DNA of 5,779 nt from Chitinophagaceae bacterium. Its GTDB lineage: Bacteria; Bacteroidota; Bacteroidia; Chitinophagales; Chitinophagaceae. Shown piece after piece: positions 1-5,114 of this stretch (position 1 is the first letter of the stretch; each line of letters opens with the position of its first letter). The stretch covers positions 1 to 5,779 of the forward strand of contig PLEB01000258.1 of the NCBI GenBank assembly GCA_003136915.1, given 5' to 3'. The notes below the pieces were generated by a model. It saw only the letters and a program-made list of their open reading frames with translations, was not told the DNA's origin and did not search any database. A program made the translations under genes and the position numbers.

Positions 1-173
1 ACGGTTTGTTTTGATTTCGTATCTGTTTTGGACTTTGGCTGGGAAAGCCTGACCACATTAGGATTCGCCATGGTCGAGACAATCAGGAAGAATAACAGCA
101 GAATGAAGAGGATATCATTCAGCGGCCCCGTATGCACCTCGCCTTCTTCTCTGTGTTTATTGCGTAAATCCAT
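1..173 (-). CDS. exbD: ExbD/TolR family biopolymer transport protein (N-terminal part, runs off left edge)
   Basis: This is the beginning of an ExbD/TolR-type subunit, 57 codons plus 2 bases, with the rest beyond the left edge. Reading begins at the ATG at 173-171 (MDLRNKHREEGE). A short charged cytoplasmic N-terminus is followed by one hydrophobic helix at about residues 21-35 (ILFILLLFFLIVSTM), then a polar linker (QPKSKTDTKSKQ) that would enter the periplasm. Asp20, in PLND just before the helix, matches the essential proton-carrying Asp of ExbD (Asp25 in E. coli). In the family, ExbD dimers sit inside an ExbB pentamer and use the proton motive force to drive TonB or a similar periplasmic partner. 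It follows exbB on the same strand and the two are probably co-transcribed. There is no Shine-Dalgarno sequence: the 6 nt AACCAA separate the repeat arm from the ATG. Family assignment is firm; the exact partner (TonB, Tol or other) is not known. Confidence 0.87.
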   Translation of the reverse strand, partial: MDLRNKHREEGEVHTGPLNDILFILLLFFLIVSTMANPNVVRLSQPKSKTDTKSKQT

Positions 174-179
174 TTGGTT

Positions 180-334
180 AATTTGAGAATTTGAGAATTT
201 GAAAATTTGAAAATGTAGTAATCATGTGTAAATGTGTATTGTGTAAATAAAAATAAAAGGTAGTAATTAGAATCTTGTCTTTAATTTTCACATTGCACCA
301 TTTTCAAATTATCAAATTATCAAATTTTCAAATT
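180..334. repeat. Inverted array of AATTTGAN octamers between exbB and exbD
   Basis: The left arm has four tandem octamers at 180-187, 188-195, 196-203 and 204-211 (AATTTGAG, AATTTGAG, AATTTGAA, AATTTGAA) and ends with AATG at 212-215. The right arm, read as reverse complement, begins at 334 and is AATTTGAA, AATTTGAT, AATTTGAT, AATTTGAA, then AATG ending at 299. The 36-nt arms match at 33 positions, and all three differences fall on the eighth base of a unit. The spacer is 216-298 (83 nt, very AT-rich). It contains TGTGTAAAT twice (225-233, 240-248) and TAGTAAT twice (216-222, 261-267). The right arm reaches into the exbB stop codon (333-335), and the left arm ends 6 nt from the exbD start. 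In the mRNA the arms could form a long AU-rich hairpin. I recall similar AT-rich strings in other Bacteroidota genomes but know no named family; the function is unknown. Confidence 0.9.
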
Positions 335-1037
335 ATCTTGTCGGTTCCTGCAAAATATCTATAAAATCAGCGCTCGCCACTTCCATCCTATTGGTGGTTT
401 TATCTATCCTCGAGTTCAGGTACCGGTATCCGATATAGGCTATGATACCGATGATCAGCCCGCCAGCAGAGGAGATCATCTTTACGTAAATCCCACCCGC
501 AATATTGGAAATACTGTATTCACCCGTGGATGCGATATTGTAGAACAATTCAAACATCCCGATAATGGTTCCCAGAAAGCCGAACAACGGCGCTATGTAT
601 CCGATGACCGATAAGACAGATACATTTTTCTCCATTTTGTAGAGTTCCAGTTTACCTACGTTTTCCATGCTTTTTTCAATTGCGTCAATGGGCTTGCCGA
701 TCCGCTGGATGCCTTTATCTATCATCCTTGCCACGGCATTATTTGTATTTTTGGCCAGGCTCCTTGCCGCCGTTACATTGTTATTTACAATATGATCCCG
801 GATGATGTTCATGAAATTATCGTCCATCCTGGAGGCCTTGTTAATGGCCATGACCCTCTCAATAAACACAAAAATGGCAATCACCAGCAGGATGGCGAGG
901 GGAATCATCAATGGCCCCCCTTTCTGAAAGATATCCCAGAGCGTTTGCTTGTCTGATGTTACCAACACGCCGGCCCGGGCCAGACTGTCCTTAATTTTCG
1001 CTGAATCAATGATAACCTGGAGAAAGAATAAATTCAT
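333..1037 (-). CDS. exbB: ExbB/TolQ/MotA family proton channel protein
   Basis: This 234-aa inner-membrane protein is complete. It has the MotA/TolQ/ExbB layout of three helices: about 42-59 (PLMIPLAILLVIAIFVFI), 139-166 and 186-207. A cytoplasmic domain lies between the first two (about 61-137). The GTIIGM motif puts Thr157 in the second helix, where ExbB has a channel-lining Thr (Thr148 in E. coli). In the third helix the usual Thr is replaced by Ser189-Ser190 (ISSAGGLIIG), keeping a hydroxyl. ExbB forms a pentameric channel around ExbD helices and converts the proton motive force into motion of TonB-like proteins. The start MNLFFLQ, followed by a roughly 40-residue lead-in before helix 1, is normal for Bacteroidota homologues, and no better start is visible. 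The partial exbD lies directly downstream on the same strand. No convincing promoter was found; a one-mismatch TACTTTTA lies at 1066-1059. Confidence 0.93.
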   Translation of the reverse strand: MNLFFLQVIIDSAKIKDSLARAGVLVTSDKQTLWDIFQKGGPLMIPLAILLVIAIFVFIERVMAINKASRMDDNFMNIIRDHIVNNNVTAARSLAKNTNNAVARMIDKGIQRIGKPIDAIEKSMENVGKLELYKMEKNVSVLSVIGYIAPLFGFLGTIIGMFELFYNIASTGEYSISNIAGGIYVKMISSAGGLIIGIIAYIGYRYLNSRIDKTTNRMEVASADFIDILQEPTR

Positions 1038-1214
1038 TCCATGCTGGTTTTAGTGCGGTAAAAGTAAAACTTTCAGCCTATAACGATCCAGGCCGGCATC
1101 TATTTTTTAACAAAATGCTAAATCCTTTGGATTATTCATCCTTAGGGTTTTATAAGGTGAATGTACCTCTTTTTGGAGACTGACTGCGAAAACAAAGGCT
1201 GACCTATTATGTTA

Positions 1215-1222
1215 TAACTTTG
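1215..1222 (+). promoter_or_regulatory. Candidate Bacteroidota -7 promoter element (TAACTTTG) for the YpdA-type gene
   Basis: TAACTTTG fits the Bacteroidota -7 consensus TAnnTTTG exactly and ends 6 nt before the ATG at 1229. No TTTG was found at the expected -33 distance; the nearest upstream, at 1172-1175, is too far away. If used, the transcript would start only a few bases before the ATG. The match is seen; use as a promoter is inferred. Confidence 0.45.
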
Positions 1223-1228
1223 AAAATA

Positions 1229-2215
1229 ATGAATCAATCATTGGATATCCTGGTCGTCGGTGGAGGCCCCATCGGATTGGCATGCGGACTGGAAGCAAAA
1301 AAGGCGGGGCTGAGTTACCTGATTCTGGAGAAAGGCGTGCTGGTGAATTCTTTGTATTATTATCCGGCTAACATGACTTTTTTCTCCACATCTGAGCGGA
1401 TTGAAATCGGAGATGTGCCTTTTGTAAGCAATAATGTTAAACCGACACGCGCAGAAGCGCTGGAATATTACCGACGTATTGCAGTTTCCAACCACCTGAA
1501 CATTCACCTGCAGGAGCCTGTAGAAAAAGTGATTCAGCAAGCAGATCACTATGATGTCCACACGAAAAAAGCTACGTACCGGGCGAAAAATATCATTATC
1601 GCCACTGGTTTTTATGATATTCCTAACCTGATGCATATTCCGGGCGAGGATCTTCCGAAACTGACCCATTACTATAAGGAACCACATTTTTATGCGATGC
1701 AGAAGGTAGTTGTTGTTGGCGCAAACAATTCTGCGGTGGATGCAGCTTTGGAAACCTGGCGCAAAGGCGCCGAAGTTACGATGGTGATTAAAGGAGACGG
1801 AATCGGGAAAAGAGTAAAATATTGGGTCAGGCCGGATATTGAAAACCGGATTGCGGAGGGAAGCATTAAAGCTTATGCGCATTCAACCCTCGTTGCCGTA
1901 AGAGAAAAAGAAGTTGATATCCAAACCCCGGAGGGGAAGGTCACCATCCCCAATGATTATGTGCTGGCCATGACCGGTTACCAGCCAAATTTTGAGTTTC
2001 TTGAAGGCCTCGGGATAAATCTGTCTGTGGATTCAAAAAGATGTCCCACTTATAATCCCGAAACAATGGAAAGCAATATGAAACATATTTTTCTGGCTGG
2101 TGTCGTTTGCGGCGGCATGGACACCCATGTATGGTTCATTGAGAATTCCAGGGAACACGCAAAGAAAATTATCCGGGCTATTGCAAACCAAAAACAACCT
2201 GTTGAGCAGGCTTGA
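1229..2215 (+). CDS. ypdA: YpdA-family FAD/NADPH oxidoreductase (putative bacillithiol disulfide reductase)
   Basis: This is a complete 328-aa two-dinucleotide-binding flavoprotein of the YpdA/Bdr type. An N-terminal Rossmann motif GGGPIG (11-16) binds FAD. A second nucleotide site, GANNSA (164-169), binds NADPH. The C-terminal segment ending AGVVCGG (290-296) resembles the FAD-contacting region of thioredoxin-reductase-like folds. There is no CxxC redox pair, which separates it from thioredoxin reductase. In Firmicutes, YpdA reduces bacillithiol disulfide, and many Bacteroidota make bacillithiol, so this cytosolic thiol-redox role is likely but not proven; no bsh genes lie in the window. The start is chosen at ATG 1229. 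A TTG at 1220 would add three residues, but it overlaps the promoter-like TAACTTTG. Cysteines are at 19, 272 and 294; the position of the Firmicute GGGPCG Cys is Ile15. It is divergent from exbB and convergent with pepT. Confidence 0.88.
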   Translation: MNQSLDILVVGGGPIGLACGLEAKKAGLSYLILEKGVLVNSLYYYPANMTFFSTSERIEIGDVPFVSNNVKPTRAEALEYYRRIAVSNHLNIHLQEPVEKVIQQADHYDVHTKKATYRAKNIIIATGFYDIPNLMHIPGEDLPKLTHYYKEPHFYAMQKVVVVGANNSAVDAALETWRKGAEVTMVIKGDGIGKRVKYWVRPDIENRIAEGSIKAYAHSTLVAVREKEVDIQTPEGKVTIPNDYVLAMTGYQPNFEFLEGLGINLSVDSKRCPTYNPETMESNMKHIFLAGVVCGGMDTHVWFIENSREHAKKIIRAIANQKQPVEQA

Positions 2216-2230
2216 TTTTACAGCTCCCCG

Positions 2231-2263
2231 AAATGTAAAACCAGATCCCTCACTTCTACATTT
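2231..2263. terminator. Weak hairpin between two convergent genes, possible bidirectional terminator
   Basis: AAATGTA (2231-2237) is perfectly complementary to TACATTT (2257-2263), leaving a 19-nt loop between the ends of ypdA (2215) and pepT (2256). The stem is short and AT-rich, and its right half overlaps the pepT stop codon and the last pepT codons. Position between convergent genes suits a terminator, but stability is poor and there is no clean T-tract, so this is only a candidate. Confidence 0.25.
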
Positions 2264-2270
2264 TCACATT
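2256..2270. repeat. 15-nt stretch sharing two 11-mers with the inner edges of the exbB-exbD element
   Basis: On the plus strand, ATTTTCACATT (2260-2270) also occurs at 284-294. On the minus strand, TGAAAATGTAG (2266-2256) also occurs on the plus strand at 208-218. Both matching sites belong to the octamer inverted array: one crosses the inner end of the left arm and the other lies in the spacer near the right arm. The stretch encodes the last residues of PepT (NVKM) and its stop. It may be a single degenerate copy of an intergenic repeat family, or chance in AT-rich DNA. Confidence 0.4.
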
Positions 2271-3515
2271 CCCCTTCTCCTCCCAAATCTGGCACAAATG
2301 CACCAGCGTTTCCAGGCTTTTTTCCATATCCTGCACACTCACGTATTCGTGTTTTCCATGGAATGCCATTTCGCCCGTGAAAATATTCGGACAAGGTAAT
2401 CCCATGAAAGACAGGCGTGAACCGTCTGTGCCTCCGCGGGCGGCTGATTCTTTCAGCGGAATACCTGCACGGCGAATGGCTTCTCTCGCGTATTCGGAGA
2501 CCATCGGATTTTTCTCAAGGATATCCTTCATGTTTCGGTACTGCTCCTTTATTTCATATTCGAAACGGGCGGTGGGAAATGAACGCAGGACAGCCTCTGC
2601 CCTCTCGATCAGGTAATCCTCATATGGCTTCAGTTTGGAAGTCATGAAATCCCGGATGATCAATTCGACTGTTATTTTTTCGGGATTTCCTTCCATGCGG
2701 ATCGGATGAACAAATCCATAGCGTCCATCAGTGGATTCAGGTGAAAGTTCGTCTGCTGGAAGTGATTTGATAAATGCGGAAGCCAGCTTAATGGCATTGA
2801 CAAGTTTGTCTTTTGCATACCCGGGATGAACCGCTACGCCATGAAAAATAAATTTCATAGCGTCTGCTGAAAAGGTTTCTTCTTCAAAAGCGCCCAATTC
2901 AGATCCATCCAGCGTGTATCCGAAGTCTGCACTCAGCTTCTGCATATTTACCTTGTCCACTCCCCTCCCTATCTCTTCATCCGGTGTAAAAAGAATCCGG
3001 ATCTTTCCGTGGCTGATTTCAGGATTTTTATTCAAGTAATCCACTAGTTCCATAATGATGGCCAGTCCCGCTTTGTCATCCGCACCCAGCAAGGTTGTTC
3101 CGGATGCCGTGATGAGATCATCTCCGATCTTTCCCAAAAGATAGGGATGTTGCTTTGTTGAAATGATTTGGGTAGGATCATCCGGCAATGCCAGATCGGT
3201 CCCATCATAATTTTTATGCAATATGGGTTTAACGCCGGTGCCGGTGCAATCCGGTGCCGTATCCATGTGCGCGCAAAAACAGATTACCGGCACGGTTTTC
3301 GGAGAATTGGAAGGAATTGTTGCGTAAACGTACCCGAACTCGTCGAGCTCCGCATCTGATATCCCTGCGGCTTGCAACTCTTTTACAAGTATTTCTGCAA
3401 GATGCTTTTGTTTTTCAGTTGAGGGTTGTGATGAAGATGCAGGATCACTTTGAGTGTCTGTCTTCACATACCTGAAAAAGCGTTCTGCTATACCGGAATG
3501 GTAACCTGTTAACAT
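2256..3515 (-). CDS. pepT: Peptidase T (tripeptide aminopeptidase, M20 metallopeptidase family)
   Basis: This complete 419-aa cytosolic di-zinc aminopeptidase should remove N-terminal residues from tripeptides during peptide recycling. M20B motifs appear in order: HMDTAPD (metal ligand His83 and catalytic-base partner Asp85), LLGADDKAG (bridging Asp146), TPDEEIGRG (catalytic Glu180 and metal ligand Glu181), LDGSELG (Asp203) and the C-terminal FHGKHEYVS (His386/His389, one of them a metal ligand). The dimerisation/lid domain should lie at about 210-320. RGGTDGSRLSFMGLP (about 363-377) is also characteristic. Length is close to the usual 405-415 aa. There is no signal peptide. The start at 3515 is supported by the normal N-terminal distance to the first motif. 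It is monocistronic in appearance, divergent from the CPBP protease (130-nt gap) and convergent with ypdA (40-nt gap). Its last codons and stop lie in a repeat-like AT-rich stretch. No strong promoter is seen; TATTTTTA upstream has one mismatch. Confidence 0.95.
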   Translation of the reverse strand: MLTGYHSGIAERFFRYVKTDTQSDPASSSQPSTEKQKHLAEILVKELQAAGISDAELDEFGYVYATIPSNSPKTVPVICFCAHMDTAPDCTGTGVKPILHKNYDGTDLALPDDPTQIISTKQHPYLLGKIGDDLITASGTTLLGADDKAGLAIIMELVDYLNKNPEISHGKIRILFTPDEEIGRGVDKVNMQKLSADFGYTLDGSELGAFEEETFSADAMKFIFHGVAVHPGYAKDKLVNAIKLASAFIKSLPADELSPESTDGRYGFVHPIRMEGNPEKITVELIIRDFMTSKLKPYEDYLIERAEAVLRSFPTARFEYEIKEQYRNMKDILEKNPMVSEYAREAIRRAGIPLKESAARGGTDGSRLSFMGLPCPNIFTGEMAFHGKHEYVSVQDMEKSLETLVHLCQIWEEKGNVKM

Positions 3516-3645
3516 AAAGAAGTATTAAAATGAATTGGAAGGCTAAAAATATTGAGTTTAATAGAAGTTGCCATGAAATTTCTTTTCTCATCTTTATCAG
3601 GGCTTTACGATATTCGTATTTCGGAAGCCTCATCAATTTCTTTAC

Positions 3646-4542
3646 ATGTCCATCACTTCTTCATCCAAACCTCTGATACGAGCCGGCTGGATGCGTGTAC
3701 TTATATTTTGTGTTGTCTATTTGCTATTGATCCTGACGGGTGTTTTCCTTATGGGTTCCATCATTCACCATGTTAAGGGCGAAACAGCCGACGCAGTGCA
3801 GCTAATGAAAGGGAATCTCCTTTGGGGGGTCATCCTGATGGGCTTTGCAGGATCTTTGAGCGTCACATATATATTTCGCCGTTGGGTAGACCGGAAATCA
3901 TTCTCGTCACTCGGATTGGATTATCATCATCATGGCGCCGACCTGGTTTCGGGGATCACGCTGGCCCTGTCTATGCTTGGCCTTGTAACACTTATCCTGC
4001 TGGCGGTAGGCCACCTGAGGTGGACGGATATAATCTTCGACGGCAGAACACTCGGTATTGCGATGGGAAACCTAATCCTTGTCGCCGTTTATGAAGAGAT
4101 CGTTTTCAGGGGATACATTCTGGGAAACCTCCTTGAATCATTTAACAAATGGGTAGCTCTGGTTATCTCAGCAGGTTTATTTACGCTGTTTCACATCAGT
4201 AATCCGGGATTCGATTTCTTTTCGGTAGTGAATCTTTTCGCAATAGGCATTCTGCTGGGTCTGAACTATGCTCATACGGGAAATCTATGGTTTTCGATCA
4301 GCTTTCATTTCGCCTGGAATTTTATTGAAGGACCTTTACTCGGCTATCCGGTGAGCGGTATCCATTTCGACACCTTGCTTCAAACCGAATTAAAAGGTGA
4401 TGAAAATATTACGGGCGGTGCTTTCGGATTGGAAGGATCCGCGATTACCATGGCAATTTGTATCCTTGCAATTATTGCGCTCTATCTCATCCTGCAAAAA
4501 AAAATCAGCCGGCAATCTCTACCAGTTCCAAATCAAAAATGA
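3646..4542 (+). CDS. CPBP family intramembrane glutamic protease (CAAX prenyl protease/Abi type)
   Basis: This 298-aa polytopic membrane protein is complete. Hydrophobic helices lie at about 18-40, 58-77, 100-122, 136-149, 168-184, 190-210, 213-228 and 266-283. The CPBP (Abi) signature is intact: EEIVFR (Glu150, Glu151, Arg155), a second motif LFH with His183 and a third motif FHFAWN with His221 and Asn225. These residues form the active site in the Rce1 family. Bacterial members act on membrane or peptide substrates that are mostly unknown, and some provide immunity to self-made bacteriocins. No bacteriocin or prenylation gene is present here, so the substrate cannot be inferred. The start ATG at 3646 gives a short polar N-terminus before helix 1; Met16 is a possible later start. 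The C-terminal tail is read across an A9 run (4496-4504) and overlaps the end of the convergent FKBP gene by 38 bp. No promoter match was found in the 130-nt gap upstream. Confidence 0.9.
   Translation: MSITSSSKPLIRAGWMRVLIFCVVYLLLILTGVFLMGSIIHHVKGETADAVQLMKGNLLWGVILMGFAGSLSVTYIFRRWVDRKSFSSLGLDYHHHGADLVSGITLALSMLGLVTLILLAVGHLRWTDIIFDGRTLGIAMGNLILVAVYEEIVFRGYILGNLLESFNKWVALVISAGLFTLFHISNPGFDFFSVVNLFAIGILLGLNYAHTGNLWFSISFHFAWNFIEGPLLGYPVSGIHFDTLLQTELKGDENITGGAFGLEGSAITMAICILAIIALYLILQKKISRQSLPVPNQK
4496..4504 (+). other. A9 homopolymer in the 3' end of the CPBP gene, adjoining the FKBP stop
   Basis: Nine consecutive A residues encode the Gln-Lys-Lys stretch at the start of the CPBP cytoplasmic tail. 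On the other strand they make a T9 run directly after the FKBP TGA stop (4507-4505). Runs this long can slip during replication or transcription. A slip would change only the last few residues of the protease. The T9 could assist termination of the FKBP transcript, but the sequence before it (GCCGGC) does not form a proper stem. Confidence 0.6.
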
Positions 4543-4930
4543 GATCTTTTCCCGCAAGCGGATGATTGGCATTCAGGACTATAGAGTCGGGACTTATTTC
4601 AGCCACGACAACGGGAAACTGTTCGCCCGATGCATTATTCATATTCAACTGCATACCGATTTCCGGATAAAGGTCCTCCGGCAACCGGTCCTTTGGAAAT
4701 TCAATGATCATGGTTGGATCTTCAGGTCCGTATGCTTCCTGGAATGGAATCTCGATTGTTTTTTTCTCTCCGACCGACATACCTTTTACGCCTTCATCAA
4801 AACCCTTAATGACAGACCCGCTCCCTACCGTAAACTCCAGTGGTGCCCTGCCGTTAGAAGAGTCAAAAACGGTTCCGTCGCTTAAGCGCCCGTGATAATG
4901 AATTTTAATTGTATTTCCGGACTGAACCAT
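4505..4930 (-). CDS. SlyD-like FKBP-type peptidyl-prolyl cis-trans isomerase
   Basis: This 141-aa protein has the split FKBP fold of the SlyD/SlpA group. The FKBP half (about 1-67) includes HYHGRLSDGTVFDSS, LEFTVGSG, VIKGFDEGVKGM and the EAYG end. An inserted flap (IF) chaperone domain at about 68-119 follows, and the fold closes with NHPLAGKDLIFDLELVEI (122-139). It should catalyse proline isomerisation and chaperone nascent or unfolded proteins in the cytosol; no signal peptide is seen. The His/Cys-rich metal-binding tail of E. coli SlyD is absent, so a nickel role is not supported. The start is placed at ATG 4930 (MVQSGNTIKIHY), where the conserved fold begins. The frame stays open to an ATG at 4999, but that would translate the heptamer repeat and remove the promoter-like element. 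The 3' end overlaps the CPBP gene by 38 bp in convergent orientation. Confidence 0.92.
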   Translation of the reverse strand: MVQSGNTIKIHYHGRLSDGTVFDSSNGRAPLEFTVGSGSVIKGFDEGVKGMSVGEKKTIEIPFQEAYGPEDPTMIIEFPKDRLPEDLYPEIGMQLNMNNASGEQFPVVVAEISPDSIVLNANHPLAGKDLIFDLELVEIAG

Positions 4931-4944
4931 ATGGTTTGTTTTGG

Positions 4945-4952
4945 CAAAATTA
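4945..4952 (-). promoter_or_regulatory. Candidate -7 promoter element (TAATTTTG) for the FKBP gene
   Basis: On the minus strand TAATTTTG matches TAnnTTTG exactly and ends 14 nt before the ATG at 4930. The region where a -33 TTTG would be expected is occupied by the heptamer repeat arm and holds no match. If used, it supports the 4930 start over 4999, since 4999 would lie upstream of the transcript. Confidence 0.45.
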
Positions 4953-4962
4953 ATAATTTTTT

Positions 4963-5103
4963 GTTGATGGTTGATGGTTGATAGTTGATGGAGGTCCATG
5001 AAGGGGACTATCGAAAAGAATTCAGTCTTATTAATTTAAGCCGGTGAATCAAACCCGAAAATTGCAGATAAAGTCCATCAACCATCAACAATCAACCATC
5101 AAC
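4963..5103. repeat. Inverted array of GTTGATN heptamers between the FKBP gene and fmt
   Basis: The left arm has four tandem heptamers at 4963-4969, 4970-4976, 4977-4983 and 4984-4990 (GTTGATG, GTTGATG, GTTGATA, GTTGATG), then GA. The right arm, read as reverse complement from 5103, is GTTGATG, GTTGATT, GTTGATG, GTTGATG, then GA ending at 5074. The 30-nt arms match at 28 positions, and both differences are at the seventh base of a unit. The spacer is 4993-5073 (81 nt) and shows no gene. The element lies between two divergent genes, and its right end directly touches the candidate fmt -7 element. It has the same plan as the octamer array at 180-334, with a different unit. The function is unknown: DNA cruciform, protein-binding array or mobile miniature element are all possible. 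Confidence 0.9.
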
Positions 5104-5111
5104 TATATTTG
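5104..5111 (+). promoter_or_regulatory. Candidate -7 promoter element (TATATTTG) for fmt
   Basis: TATATTTG matches TAnnTTTG exactly. It begins at the base after the right repeat arm and ends 3 nt before the fmt ATG at 5115. With normal spacing, transcription would begin at or next to the ATG, giving a leaderless or nearly leaderless mRNA. No -33 TTTG is present, because that region is repeat. Confidence 0.42.
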
Positions 5112-5114
5112 CAG

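Noticed and set aside
174..340. Target-site duplication flanking the octamer element
   Set aside because: No matching short direct repeats were found at its outer edges, so there is no evidence for transposition; the heptamer element also lacks them.
1059..1066. TACTTTTA on the minus strand as an exbB promoter
   Set aside because: It has one mismatch to TAnnTTTG, no -33 partner, and such matches are common in AT-rich gaps.
1220..1228. TTG start at 1220 adding three residues to the YpdA-type protein
   Set aside because: The TTG is part of the TAACTTTG promoter-like element, and ATG at 1229 gives the normal short lead into the Rossmann strand.
1238..1882. 214-aa open frame antisense to the YpdA-type gene
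   Set aside because: It lies fully inside a well-conserved gene and shows no recognisable motif; the frame is a shadow.
3445..3776. Small frames around the pepT-CPBP divergent gap, including a possible ORF from 3573 reading into the protease gene
   Set aside because: They overlap conserved genes out of frame, have ordinary shadow composition and no start signals of note.
4496..4520. Rho-independent terminator for the FKBP gene using the T9 run
   Set aside because: GCCGGC before the run is self-complementary but cannot form a stem with a loop.
4931..4999. N-terminal extension of the FKBP protein from ATG 4999
   Set aside because: The 23 extra residues are a translation of the heptamer repeat and adjacent AT-rich DNA, and precede the conserved FKBP start.
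4963..5103. Tandem heptamers as a CRISPR array
   Set aside because: Units are 7 nt, contiguous and without unique spacers; the arms are inverted, unlike CRISPR.
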